Shown: positions 1 to 7,863 of the stretch, in pieces
Layout of the letters: each line of letters starts with the position of its first letter
Position numbering within the stretch: the first letter of the stretch is position 1
Source: Segatella hominis
Lineage (GTDB): Bacteria; Bacteroidota; Bacteroidia; Bacteroidales; Bacteroidaceae
Reading direction: 5' to 3'
DNA: 64,000 nt
Assembly: GCF_004535825.1 (NCBI RefSeq)
Contig: NZ_SGVY01000016.1
Span: forward strand, 1-64,000
The notes under the pieces: model-generated
The model's database searches: none
Told to the model about the DNA's origin: nothing
Seen by the model: the letters and a program-made list of their open reading frames with translations, nothing else
Made by a program: the position numbers and the translations under genes

Positions 1-136
1 TCTTCTTTTCGCAACACTAAGGTAAGTGAAAATTCTGACATGGCAAAATCCTGGGCAACTTTTTGTTGCTCAGGCACTTATAAATAATGTTAAACTATAG
101 TGTTGCGGAATTAAGGATAGTAAGACGAATGCCGAT

Positions 137-283
137 ATGGGTTGGACGCTCTTGGAGTATTTGCTCAAGCATAAGGCTACTCGTTCAGGTTCATCTACAA
201 GCCAGAAGTATCATTGCAATGGCTTGGAGTTTGACAATCCTGCCGATATGGAGGACTACAAGAACGCTCAAGGTTTGAAATAG
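137..283 (+). pseudogene. Short unrecognised reading frame, probably a gene remnant
   Basis: From the ATG at 137 a frame of 48 residues runs to TAG at 281. It is open back to about 101, and its composition (GWTLLEYLLKHKAT, then an acidic tail) looks like real protein rather than chance. A second short frame (1-84) ends just upstream in another register, so this may be the tail of a frameshifted gene entering from the left. No family recognised. Confidence 0.25.
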
Positions 284-315
284 TTTTTGCAATATGTTGT
301 AGTAAGACGGCTACA

Positions 316-822
316 CTAAAAATGAACAGAAGAGATGGGCGGCTCGTCAGGTATATGCTTTCCTTCTCTTCTATATTGCTTGTATTTATTTTTCTGATGA
401 AACTCCTTCCTTGTCTTGGCCATTGCTTCCGTAGCCCTATCGTGGGTCTCTATCAGCAATGGGCTTTTGTGATATTGCACAATCTTGACCCCGACTGAGT
501 TGTGCCTTTTCTTTTCCTCGATGCATTGAATGATCAAGTCCGGATTGGCAGATTTAGCCGTTGGAGTCTTGTCAAAGTTCTGAATATAGGCAGCGTTGGT
601 CAGGAAGAGAATGTCGGAACCTTCCGGTATTTCCTGCATTACCTTCACCATGAGGGTTAGCATCATTCGGAACTCCGTGGTGTGCAAGTCGCTGATTACA
701 TCACGGCTGATGATGTTGCCGTTATGCTCAATCACAACGGCAGCACCACCAGCTCGCTCTTTATGGACATAATCACATGAACCACCTATCCAAACGTAAT
801 ATGTAGAAGTATCTTGTGTCAT
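316..822 (-). CDS. RNase H-like fold protein, copy 1
   Basis: This 168-residue protein starts at the ATG at 822, the same start as its near-identical copy at 6865-7305. The order of segments (YYVWIGGSCD, then GGAAVVIEHN, then TTEFRMML) resembles the RNase HI / reverse-transcriptase-associated RNase H fold. Asp and Glu sit in the first and central strands where the metal ligands are expected, but I cannot confirm a full catalytic set. It lies 2 bp after the AlkD-like gene and is the promoter-distal gene of train 1. It carries about 22 extra C-terminal residues that copy 2 lacks. The family is inferred from the fold pattern; the role in the cell is unknown, possibly handling RNA-DNA hybrids. 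Confidence 0.6.
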   Translation of the reverse strand: MTQDTSTYYVWIGGSCDYVHKERAGGAAVVIEHNGNIISRDVISDLHTTEFRMMLTLMVKVMQEIPEGSDILFLTNAAYIQNFDKTPTAKSANPDLIIQCIEEKKRHNSVGVKIVQYHKSPLLIETHDRATEAMAKTRKEFHQKNKYKQYRREGKHIPDEPPISSVHF

Positions 823-824
823 AA

Positions 825-1511
825 TTATTTCATCTTCAATGTCCGCAGATATTCCTTCTGCTCGGGCGTAATTCTGTAGCTCTCGATGGCCTTCTGGATG
901 GTCTTGTTGTGCGTCCAGGGAGCAAGGCGGCGTTGCTCGATGTAGGGAATCGTTGCGTCCCATTGCTTGGCAAGGGCGGTGGCAAAGAACCAGGCAACCA
1001 TCATTTTTACGTAATACTCTTCAATCCTTACAGAGGCTGGAATTTCAAGATACTCTACCTTGAAGTCTTTATCCAGGTAATGAGACATAAGCGCCTCTAT
1101 TCCAAAACGACAAGTATAGACGTGTGATGATTTACTCCAAGTCTTGATTTTCGTCAACAGTTCCTTCTTGTGCTTGGCAAATACCTTCGGAGACATGATG
1201 TCGCAAACCGCCCAGTTGTCCACGAAAGGCAGGAAACTGTCTGTAAGACGGATGCATTCTTCGTAGTCCTTCACCTCGGAAATGAGGAGACCGTGAAGCA
1301 TGTTCTCATCGTAGTATTCGTGAGGAAGCTGATGAAGGAATTCCTCGCATTTTGCCTCCTTTGTAAACTCTTTTGCGAACTTGCGAAGCACAGGCACACG
1401 AATGCCTATGAAACTCTCCATAGGCACTCCCGGTGTCAGTTTGGCCTGGAAAGCAGCATACTGCTTATCCTGCATGGCGAACAGTCTTTCTTGAAATGAA
1501 GTCATTTTCAT
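825..1511 (-). CDS. DNA alkylation repair protein (AlkD-like HEAT-repeat family)
   Basis: The 228-residue protein matches the AlkD/COG4912 family of DNA glycosylases that remove bulky or cationic alkylated purines. The family pattern is visible: a basic N-terminal helix, PVLRKFAKEF near residue 40, DNWAVCD at 98-104 (W100 and D104 correspond to the catalytic-pocket Trp and Asp of AlkD) and MMVAWFFATALAKQ near 170. Its ATG overlaps the stop of the upstream AlkZ-related gene by 4 bp (1508-1511), so the two are probably translationally coupled. Train 2 has no equivalent; a Nim-like flavoprotein gene sits in that place. Confidence 0.85.
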   Translation of the reverse strand: MKMTSFQERLFAMQDKQYAAFQAKLTPGVPMESFIGIRVPVLRKFAKEFTKEAKCEEFLHQLPHEYYDENMLHGLLISEVKDYEECIRLTDSFLPFVDNWAVCDIMSPKVFAKHKKELLTKIKTWSKSSHVYTCRFGIEALMSHYLDKDFKVEYLEIPASVRIEEYYVKMMVAWFFATALAKQWDATIPYIEQRRLAPWTHNKTIQKAIESYRITPEQKEYLRTLKMK

Positions 1512-2176
1512 CCAATCATTTTTTGAATCTGTTTATCCGAAGCATCAGGCAGAATTTCTTTCAGATGTTTGAAAATTTTCTGGTAAGATTCCAGGGGAGT
1601 ACGGTTGCATTGGCAAGCCTCCCTGCCATAGAGATCTTCGGGAGTATTGAGCAGCGACCATCCCCAGCCATATTCATGATTGTGCTTGTCGCGAGGATAG
1701 ATGAAATCCTCGGTCACGATGTAAGTTGCCATTTCCATTCGGGTGAGATAACCATCAAACTTGCTTCTCATTCCCTTTCCCGTGAAACCGCAGGCTGCCC
1801 GAAGTGCTCTCGTGATGAGACTGCCTGTAGATTGAAGCGTGCAGAGAATGGCTCCTTCTATCGATTCTTCATCTGGGTGAGGGAACTTGCTTCTTCTGTA
1901 GTTGCAAAAGTCCGGCCACCATTCCTGGCTGATGAATCCTGCTTTCTTGTTGAAGAACTTTCCGTACATACACGGCATTTCCTGCACAATCTCGCCCTTC
2001 CATTTCCACAATGGCCAGTCCCAACCGCCTTCAGGAAGTCTTACGTAACCGCAGTCTTCCGCCACGATGTCTTCGGCAGAGAATCCTTCAATGCCACTAT
2101 CAAGGAGAGGGAGGAAGCCGATTTTCTGAATCTGCTCCATCATGCCTGTTGCTGAATATACTTCTGGAAAATTCAT
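1508..2176 (-). CDS. AlkZ-related protein, copy 1
   Basis: This 222-residue protein is rich in Trp (GWDWPLWKWKG, ISQEWWPDF) and resembles the AlkZ/YcaQ (HTH_42) winged-helix DNA glycosylases that excise crosslinked or alkylated bases. It is much shorter than full AlkZ (about 400 residues), so it is likely a small relative rather than a complete enzyme. It overlaps the AlkD-like gene by 4 bp and follows the small unknown gene after 12 bp. The copy at 8382-9056 differs at only a few residues. The assignment rests on memory of the family; the pairing with AlkD supports a role in alkylation repair. Confidence 0.6.
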   Translation of the reverse strand: MNFPEVYSATGMMEQIQKIGFLPLLDSGIEGFSAEDIVAEDCGYVRLPEGGWDWPLWKWKGEIVQEMPCMYGKFFNKKAGFISQEWWPDFCNYRRSKFPHPDEESIEGAILCTLQSTGSLITRALRAACGFTGKGMRSKFDGYLTRMEMATYIVTEDFIYPRDKHNHEYGWGWSLLNTPEDLYGREACQCNRTPLESYQKIFKHLKEILPDASDKQIQKMIG

Positions 2177-2188
2177 ACGCTTCGTTCT

Positions 2189-2428
2189 TTATTTTATTAT
2201 CAATTCATTCAGTTTATCCTCTCTGATAATCTTCGGCTGAGCCTTACCAGCGAGAATGAGAATCTTTTTTCCATTACGATAAATATGAAGCTGTCGTGAG
2301 CGAACTACGGCTGTCAGCTCCTCATCATTCTGCATGGCTTGCCAGATAGGATAATATATTCCCTCAGGTTCAAACAACTTCTTTTGAAGATGCGAACAGA
2401 GGTTTGTTGTATCAATAGTCATTGCCAT
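2189..2428 (-). CDS. Conserved hypothetical protein, copy 1
   Basis: No family recognised. The reading frame could start at 2455, but the paralogue at 9832-10074 starts at the residues matching 2422-2428 and the preceding DUF1294 gene ends at 2437, so a start at 2428 or 2422 fits better. About 79 residues, soluble, ending in a charged segment (KAQPKIIREDKLNELI). It sits directly before the AlkZ-related gene in train 1; in train 2 a membrane protein gene lies between them. Confidence 0.6.
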   Translation of the reverse strand: MAMTIDTTNLCSHLQKKLFEPEGIYYPIWQAMQNDEELTAVVRSRQLHIYRNGKKILILAGKAQPKIIREDKLNELIIK

Positions 2429-2436
2429 AATTTTCT

Positions 2437-2730
2437 TCAAACTATTTGTTTCCAAAGATTCACGTGTAAATACGTCATCAGCGCAATCTGTATCAGCAGA
2501 ATGGCAGGAATGCCGTATTTGAATTTCTTGTGCATCGTCTTATGGTGCCAGACTTTCATTCCCATCCATGCCCCGATGCTTCCTCCAAGTACAGCCAGTA
2601 ACAAAAGCGTGGTTTCAGGAATGCGTCATTTGGCTTTCTTGGCCTTGTATTTGTCAATGCCATACATGATGAATGCAACAGCATTGATGGCCAGGAGATA
2701 GTAGGCGAGGTAACTATGTAATGTGTTCAT
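2437..2730 (-). pseudogene. DUF1294 membrane protein interrupted by an in-frame TGA
   Basis: Reading from ATG 2730 gives MNTLHSYLAYYLLAINAVAF, then IMYGIDKYKAKKAK, a TGA at 2626-2628, and then RIPETTLLLLAVLGGSIGAW on to a stop at 2437. This is the full length of a DUF1294 protein (97 codons, two or three membrane segments). In the family the interrupted position is normally Trp (KxWRIPE), so a single TGG to TGA change explains it. Function of the family is unknown. The frame beyond the stop is otherwise intact, so the loss is recent, or the site is misread in the assembly, or it is read through. Confidence 0.8.
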
Positions 2731-2757
2731 ACTCTTCAACTGCGTTTTCTTATCTCT

Positions 2758-3135
2758 TTAAAATCCCAACTCCACATCCTTGCCGAATGGTGCGAGCGAA
2801 AGCCCGGCCATCTTGAAATGCTGTTTCCCCCAAGGAATGCCGATAATGGTTATACATAAGAGAATGCCGAAGAACAGATGCATGAGGCAAGCCCACAATC
2901 CTCCGAAAATCAGCCAGAGTAAATTCAATGGGATGCGAATGCAACCTGTTGGACTATTCGATTCTCTCACCGTAGAACCAAAAGGCCATAGGCAGAGCAA
3001 GCCAATCTTGAATGTCTGTATCGCAAAGGGAATGCCGATGATAGTACATGCAAGAGCCAGACTTCCGGTGAAATAACCGATGGCAGCTTCGAGACCTCCG
3101 AAGAGCCACCAAAGTAAGTTTCCTATTATGCGCAT
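2758..3135 (-). CDS. YccF domain-containing membrane protein
   Basis: The 125-residue protein has the duplicated layout of the YccF (DUF307) family: RIIGNLLWWLFGGLEAAIGY near the start and PLNLLWLIFGGLWACLMHLF in the second half, each followed by a 'TIIGIP' loop and a 'LxPFG' motif. It should cross the inner membrane about four times. Function of the family is unknown. It lies 24 bp after the thioredoxin gene and is part of train 1 only. Confidence 0.85.
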   Translation of the reverse strand: MRIIGNLLWWLFGGLEAAIGYFTGSLALACTIIGIPFAIQTFKIGLLCLWPFGSTVRESNSPTGCIRIPLNLLWLIFGGLWACLMHLFFGILLCITIIGIPWGKQHFKMAGLSLAPFGKDVELGF

Positions 3136-3159
3136 AAGATTATTCTTTTATATTTTTGA

Positions 3160-3459
3160 TTATGTCAAGAACGGATCAAGCGTAGCCAGCAGTTCGGCTT
3201 TATCTACCACACCGCTTGTGCGCCACAATACTTCTCCGTTGCGGAAGAGCATCAGCGTAGGCACGGATTGGATGCGGTATTGGCTTGCTGTTACGCCGTA
3301 CTTATCTACATCCACCTTGATGATTCGGATGCGGTCGCCCAACACACTCTTCACCTGCTCCAGAATGGGGTGCATCGCCTTGCAAGGTTGACACCATGTA
3401 GCAAAGAAATCGACCAGAACAAGCTGGCCACTGTTTATTACATTATTAAATGTCTCCAT
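3160..3459 (-). CDS. Thioredoxin family protein
   Basis: A 99-residue cytoplasmic thioredoxin without signal peptide. The redox site is W22-C23-Q24-P25-C26 (usual W-C-G-P-C, so Gly is replaced by Gln), the cis-Pro follows in SVPTLMLF, and the fold runs from VLVDFFATW to the C-terminal helix. It would reduce disulphides using thioredoxin reductase, which is not in the window. It is the first intact gene of train 1; just upstream lies the scar of a deleted hydrolase gene, so it now sits closest to the shared promoter region. Confidence 0.9.
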   Translation of the reverse strand: METFNNVINSGQLVLVDFFATWCQPCKAMHPILEQVKSVLGDRIRIIKVDVDKYGVTASQYRIQSVPTLMLFRNGEVLWRTSGVVDKAELLATLDPFLT

Positions 3460-3461
3460 AA

Positions 3462-3541
3462 TTATTTATCAATTTTTGTGAAACGATTAAAAGTTCTGCC
3501 GTCGTAGCGGAGAAACCGTGTAGAAATAATATCTTCTTCAT
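3462..3541 (-). pseudogene. Deletion scar of a YqiA-DUF1653 hydrolase gene
   Basis: The first 12 codons (MKKILFLHGFSA, from ATG at 3541) match the start of the intact hydrolase at 10735-11538. After about 35 bases the sequence jumps to that gene's last codons (YDGRTFNRFTKIDK, other register) and stop at 3462. Some 700 bp of the gene are missing. The upstream flank (3542-3640) remains nearly identical to 11539-11640. Confidence 0.85.
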
Positions 3542-3789
3542 GCTCTAATCATTTGATAATGATGCGCCTGTAATCTATGAGGATAAGCCATGCTCAACTC
3601 CCATATTAGCGCAATATATCTGCAAAAATACAAAAAATATTCAGAAAAGTGATTTTATAGATGGATTTTGTTTGCAGGGCGAACTTGATTTAACCTAATT
3701 TTATAAGATAGAGGGATATTTTGATAATCTGAAATCCTTAATGACCTTAATGACCGGATTCATGAATACATGTACACATATACATCATG
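3542..3789. other. Shared upstream region of train 1 plus boundary repeat
   Basis: About 100 bp from 3542 are nearly identical to the region before the hydrolase gene of train 2. On the minus strand TATTTTTG at 3630-3623 fits the Bacteroidota -7 element, without a clear -33 box. At 3732-3757 lies a short interspersed repeat (AAATCCTTAATGACC followed by CTTAATGACC) found again at 6816 and 14587. No gene seen. Confidence 0.5.
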
Positions 3790-3820
3790 GGGGAGTTTGC
3801 TCGTGATGAGTAAACTCCCC
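3790..3820 (+). terminator. Hairpin, candidate bidirectional terminator
   Basis: GGGGAGTTT, one mismatch, CTC, short loop, GAG, mismatch, AAACTCCCC forms a strong stem. The downstream plus strand is AT-rich without a long T run. It separates train 1 from the promoter at 3859. Confidence 0.5.
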
Positions 3821-3858
3821 ATAATTATCTTAAAAATCTTATTTATTCAATAGAATGT

Positions 3859-3889
3859 TTTGATATTCAGAATATAATCACTATATTTG
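3859..3889 (+). promoter_or_regulatory. Promoter followed by a dyad at the start site
   Basis: TTTG (3859-3862), 19 bases, TATATTTG (3882-3889) is a near-ideal Bacteroidota promoter. The arms TTGCACGTAATA (3887-3898) and TATTATGTGCAA (3909-3920) form a 12-bp dyad across the expected start site, either an operator or a 5' hairpin. The only frames downstream encode about 22 residues (ATG at 3914 and at 3939). Confidence 0.6.
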
Positions 3890-3969
3890 CACGTAATATT
3901 AGTGGTGTTATTATGTGCAATATTAAATATTATATAGATGAAACAGCTGCATATTTCGGCAATCGGCTT

Positions 3970-4204
3970 TTATCTGAATAAATCTGCCATTGTCAGCTGG
4001 TATTGAATGTCATCAGAATAGCCGCCCGGCGCAAGCCCAAAGGAGGTGATCATCGTGATGAGTACCGTTTTCTTGGTGCCTGTTTCCCTGATGAAGGTCT
4101 CCCTTCGGTTGCAGATGCGGTTGTCCTCGTCTTCTGTAATAACATAAGGAGCACTGGATTATTGCATCGTCTTGATAGGCCATAAAATCAATATATTCTG
4201 ACAT
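3970..4204 (-). pseudogene. C-terminal remnant of an AAA-type ATPase (ATPase_2/DUF234-like)
   Basis: On the minus strand one register reads TEDEDNRICNRRETFIRETG, then TKKTVLITMITSFGLAPGGY and QYQLTMADLFR, ending at TAA 3970. This is the typical tail of the Bacteroidota ATP-binding proteins with a C-terminal nuclease-like domain. The upstream 20 codons (MSEYIDFMAYQDDAIIQ, from 4204) are in another register, so it is shifted and truncated; the ATPase core is gone. Confidence 0.6.
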
Positions 4205-4336
4205 GTTTCTTTCTTTTTGCATAAATAACATTAAAAATCATACTTCTTGTAAATGATTAGGGACGATTTTCATCCTTTTTTTGTATTTTTGCTATTCAAT
4301 GTTGTAGAACGTCAATACAAAAGAAACGGAAAAGAT

Positions 4337-5749
4337 ATGGATGAGAATAATGTGCCTGACATGCGTCCGACATTCGAAGAAATTCGGAAAGTGGATGATA
4401 ACGGGAAAGAATACTGGAGTTCACGCGAACTTTGTAATGCGATGGGCTATTCGGGATATTGGAAATTCCAGAATGTAATAGACAAAGCAATCAAAGTTGC
4501 CAGTGAAAAAGGTATGAATATAGACGAACATTTCAACCATGCGGTTGACATGTTCAAGGTGGGTAATGGAGCGTTTCGCAAGGTCGAAGCTTTCCATCTA
4601 TCACGTATGGCTTGTATGATCATTTCTGAGAATGCTGATTCAAGGAAGCTGTTAGTGAAGCAGGCAAGAGCCTATTTTTCTCAATCCGTATCTACAACAG
4701 AACTTATGCAGAACACGCTGGAATCCAATATCTTACTGTATAAGACTGCACAAGGTGAAACTCGCATTGAAGTGATTTTCAACAACGAAACTTTTTGGAT
4801 GTCACAGAAAAAGATGGCTGCTTTGTTTGGTGTTGACGTAAGAACAATCAGCTATCATATTGGGCAGATTTACGAGATTGGAGAATTGGATAAAATGGCA
4901 ACTATCCGAAAAATTGGGATAGTTCAAACCGAAGGAGAGCGTGATGTTGAGCGTGCTCCATTGTTCTACAATCTTGATGTTATCATCGCTGTTGGTTATC
5001 GAGTGAACAGCTATCAGGCAACCCAATTCCGTATATGGGCAACTTCTGTATTGAAGGAGTTCATCATTAAAGGTTATGTCTTGGATGATGAACGTCTGAA
5101 ACAAGGTAAGCACTTCGGCAAGGATTATTTTGACGATTTGCTGGAACGCATCCGTGAAATCCGCACTTCTGAACGCAGATACTACCAGAAGATAACTGAT
5201 ATTTATGCAGAGTGTAGTGCAGATTATGATGCAAAGGCTGAAAGTACCAAACTCTTCTATAAGATGGTGCAGAATATGATGCACCTGGCGGTTACCAATC
5301 ATACGGCAGCCGAGATCGTCTATGAGCGAGCTGATGCGGAAATGCCTCACATGGGCTTGACTACATGGAAAAAAGCACCGGATGGAAGAGTTCAGAAATC
5401 TGATACGATAGTGGCAAAGAACTATCTTTCTGATGAAGAATTGTCTCAGCTCAACGCAATAACAACAAGTTTCCTGGATCTCGCAGAATCTCGTGCAAGA
5501 CGACACATTGTTACTACGATGGAGGATTGGAAGAATCGCCTGAAGCTATTGCTTGAAACTATGGACTATGATGCTAAGAGTAGTGCAGGTAAGGTTTCGC
5601 AAGAAGAAGCCAGAGAAAAGGCTTATTCTGAGTATGAGAAATATAAGGTTATTCAAGACCGTTCCTATATCTCGGATTTCGACCGATTCAATAGTGGCAA
5701 TGATGATGATACTCCATTGCTTCCATTTGACATTGATCCAAAAGAATAG
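4337..5749 (+). CDS. DinD/BRO-N-like domain fused to RhuM family protein
   Basis: I place the start at ATG 4337, because a -7 box (TATTTTTG, 4284-4291) lies inside the longer open frame; this gives 470 residues. Residues 1-130 (TFEEIRKVDDNGKEYWSSRE, then NAMGYSGYWKFQNVI, then GAFRKVEAFHLSRMACMIIS) match the DNA-damage-inducible protein D / BRO-N type. Residues 135-470 (LYKTAQGETRIEVIF, FWMSQKKMAALFGV, AVGYRVNSYQATQFRIWATS, YYQKITDIYAECS) match the RhuM 'virulence protein' family. RhuM proteins usually stand alone; the family's role is unknown but its genes often sit in mobile or defence islands. Transcribed alone; remnants lie on both sides. Confidence 0.85.
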   Translation: MDENNVPDMRPTFEEIRKVDDNGKEYWSSRELCNAMGYSGYWKFQNVIDKAIKVASEKGMNIDEHFNHAVDMFKVGNGAFRKVEAFHLSRMACMIISENADSRKLLVKQARAYFSQSVSTTELMQNTLESNILLYKTAQGETRIEVIFNNETFWMSQKKMAALFGVDVRTISYHIGQIYEIGELDKMATIRKIGIVQTEGERDVERAPLFYNLDVIIAVGYRVNSYQATQFRIWATSVLKEFIIKGYVLDDERLKQGKHFGKDYFDDLLERIREIRTSERRYYQKITDIYAECSADYDAKAESTKLFYKMVQNMMHLAVTNHTAAEIVYERADAEMPHMGLTTWKKAPDGRVQKSDTIVAKNYLSDEELSQLNAITTSFLDLAESRARRHIVTTMEDWKNRLKLLLETMDYDAKSSAGKVSQEEAREKAYSEYEKYKVIQDRSYISDFDRFNSGNDDDTPLLPFDIDPKE

Positions 5750-5845
5750 GGGTTGAGTATGGCGCTTGAATTATGTCATAGTAGTACCGTCTTATCTTAT
5801 GTAAGAAAAAATAACGCAATGAAATGATCAAAATATTTAAAGACA

Positions 5846-6463
5846 ATGAAAAGAATTATTGATAGTACATTAGTAATACTTTCTTTGATGTTGATCTTCG
5901 GTTGCAAGGAAAGTAAGGTGGGGCAGGGAAACCCTACCAAAGACAGCATGTCTATTGACACCGATAGTTTGATTTCGGGCAAAGTCTTTACCAAGCAAGA
6001 TATTGCATCGGAAGATACGCTTAACGCTGTTATAAGAACACAATCTCCCAAGTCCAAGGATTTCGATTTTGAAGTATTTATTATGAGAGGGGAGAAAACT
6101 GTACAAATTATACCTTTCTCTTATCCAAAGGACGATACTTTTGACCCAAATGGTGGCCGGAAGGATAGCTGTCTGATGGCTGATGTGACGTTTGATGGCA
6201 ATAAAGATCTGTTGGTATATTTGGGACAATTCGGAAATCAAGGTGTGGAATATTGGGATGCTTATGTCTGGAATGAAGTCAAGCAGAAGTTCTTGTTTGT
6301 TCCATCATTCCATGATATTCCCAATCCTACGCTTAACGAAAAAGAAAAGATTATTGAATCTTTCAGCCGTGGTTCTGCCGTTGATTATGAGTTTGGAAAA
6401 TGGAAGTTCGAGAAAGGAGTGTTTGTACAAAAAGAACTTCTGTCACACCCTCCGAGAGAGTGA
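5846..6463 (+). CDS. Lipoprotein, XAC2610-like
   Basis: A 205-residue protein with a lipoprotein signal: MKRIIDSTLVILSLMLIFGC, lipidated Cys at residue 20. The mature part contains DVTFDGNKDLLVYLGQFGNQ followed by YWDAYVWN, the FG-GAP-like calcium-loop pattern (DxxxDGxxD) of XAC2610-type surface proteins. Acidic residues after the Cys may direct it to the outer membrane or cell surface. No partner gene is evident. Function unknown. Confidence 0.7.
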   Translation: MKRIIDSTLVILSLMLIFGCKESKVGQGNPTKDSMSIDTDSLISGKVFTKQDIASEDTLNAVIRTQSPKSKDFDFEVFIMRGEKTVQIIPFSYPKDDTFDPNGGRKDSCLMADVTFDGNKDLLVYLGQFGNQGVEYWDAYVWNEVKQKFLFVPSFHDIPNPTLNEKEKIIESFSRGSAVDYEFGKWKFEKGVFVQKELLSHPPRE

Positions 6464-6775
6464 GTAGTGTTATTCTTCGTTCATCACCACTTCATGGCCT
6501 CCTGGGGAAGCAACGGAATGGCTCCGTAGTGGAGGTAATTAAAAAAAACAAACCTCTCATAAACGAGAAACTCATAATGTGGTACAAAGTTACAAATTTA
6601 TTTTCAAAAGGACTCAACAACAGTTAGCCAGGGTGTTGTTCTTTCGCAGGCCGATGATTCTGTATCGTCCTCCGTGTCCTCCTCGCCTTTCTGGGCGCAT
6701 GGTGGCATGGCGACGGACGCAACGATTTCAGACGAGACCTATGAGATTTTCAAGAATATAATCATCGCTCATTAG
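6464..6775 (+). pseudogene. Degraded region with a C-terminal gene fragment
   Basis: From about 6578 one register is open to TAG at 6773-6775 and reads like protein: QIYFQKDSTTVSQGVVLSQA, DDSVSSSVSSSPFWAHGGMA, then ISDETYEIFKNIIIAH. There is no start codon or promoter, and a stop precedes the frame, so it is likely the tail of a lost gene. Family not recognised. 6464-6577 holds nothing else I can support. Confidence 0.35.
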
Positions 6776-6795
6776 CTGTAAACCATATTTGGTGT

Positions 6796-6850
6796 CTGAC
6801 ATCTTGAATAACCGGAAATCCTTAATGACCGTGACCTTAATGACCGTAAA
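6796..6850 (+). repeat. Interspersed boundary repeat, copy 2
   Basis: GACATCTTGA, 6 bases, GGAAATCCTTAATGACC, then CTTAATGACCG. Related copies lie at about 3715-3757 and, expanded, at 14461-14630. It directly borders the end of train 2. Confidence 0.55.
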
Positions 6851-6864
6851 ACGCCCCTAAACAT

Positions 6865-7305
6865 TCATTTGTTTTTCTGATGAAATTCCTTCCTTGTCTT
6901 AGCCATTGCTTCCGTAGCCCTATCGTGGGTTTCTATCAGCAATGGGCTTTTGTGGTATTGCACAATCTTGACCCCGACTGAGTTGTGCCTTTTCTTTTCC
7001 TTGATGCATTGAATGATCAAGTCCGGATTGGCTGATTTAGCCGTTGGAGTCTTGTCAAAGTTCTGAATATAGGCAGCGTTGGTCAGGAAGAGAATGTCGG
7101 AACCTTCCGGTATTTCCAGCATTACCTTCACCATGAAGGTTAGCATCATTCGGAACTCCGTGGTGTGCAAGTCGCTGATTACATCACGGCTGATGATGTT
7201 GCTGTTATGCTCAATCACAACGGCAGCACCACCAGCTCGCTCTTTATGGCCATAATCACATGAGCCACCTATCCAAACGTAATATGTAGAAGTATCTTGT
7301 GTCAT
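6865..7305 (-). CDS. RNase H-like fold protein, copy 2
   Basis: 146 residues, differing from the copy at 316-822 by about six substitutions in the shared part and by the lack of its last 22 residues: here the frame stops right after FHQKNK. The RNase H-like order of strands is the same. It is the last gene of train 2, after a stretch of decayed genes rather than after an AlkD gene. Role unknown. Confidence 0.6.
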   Translation of the reverse strand: MTQDTSTYYVWIGGSCDYGHKERAGGAAVVIEHNSNIISRDVISDLHTTEFRMMLTFMVKVMLEIPEGSDILFLTNAAYIQNFDKTPTAKSANPDLIIQCIKEKKRHNSVGVKIVQYHKSPLLIETHDRATEAMAKTRKEFHQKNK

Positions 7306-7341
7306 AATTATTTATCATCCAATCTCTATATACACCTCGAA

Positions 7342-7624
7342 TTATAGAGATAATCCCATACTTCCTGAGTAGTATAAGTTATTCTCCTTGGCAATACTGA
7401 TCAACCTATTACATTCCTCTTCCTCAGCAGCTCGCGAGCTTTGCCTGAAATTTCCATGTCGTTGAGGGGATATCCCAGTCTCAAACACTCGAATATCGCT
7501 TCGGTCGCTATTTGCCTGTATTTTTTGCTCACGTTCATAAGATACTGCAGAGCTGTTTGACCGTTTACCAAATATATAGTCGATAATTTTTCTTCCATAA
7601 TTCTCCATCCTAATGATTTTTATG
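7342..7624 (-). pseudogene. Mixed gene fragments of unknown origin
   Basis: A 65-residue frame from ATG 7598 to 7401 ([20 protein letters not shown], then [13 protein letters not shown]) reads like real protein, but nothing recognisable surrounds it. A second register ends with [20 protein letters not shown] at 7342. I take this as pieces of lost genes; the 65-residue frame could still be expressed. Confidence 0.35.
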
Positions 7625-7840
7625 CAAATGTTCAGATTCTCCTGCATTCGTTCCTTATGAACAGTCTTCGGGATGATGATTACATCGCTCTGCAACAGCC
7701 AGTGCAAGGCTACCTGTGCAGCAGTCTTGCCGTATTTCTCGCCTATCTGGGGAGGGTAGGGTTGGATCAGGTTCCACCTGATAAACACCATATCCCAATT
7801 GCGGCATTTCCACGCCATTGCTTAACTTTATCTTCTTCAT
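7625..7840 (-). pseudogene. Aldo/keto reductase remnant with internal deletion
   Basis: The start ([20 protein letters not shown] from ATG 7840) is the N-terminus of an aldo/keto reductase. About 26 codons in, it joins in another register to the family's C-terminal part ([20 protein letters not shown], then [19 protein letters not shown]). The 200 or so residues with the catalytic Asp, Tyr, Lys and His are missing, so it is not functional. Confidence 0.85.
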
Positions 7841-7863
7841 AATCTATATGTTTTAAAGTTCGT

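Noticed and set aside
1433-2155. 240-codon plus-strand frame opposite the AlkZ-related gene
   Set aside because: The sense gene is duplicated with protein-level conservation; this is its shadow.
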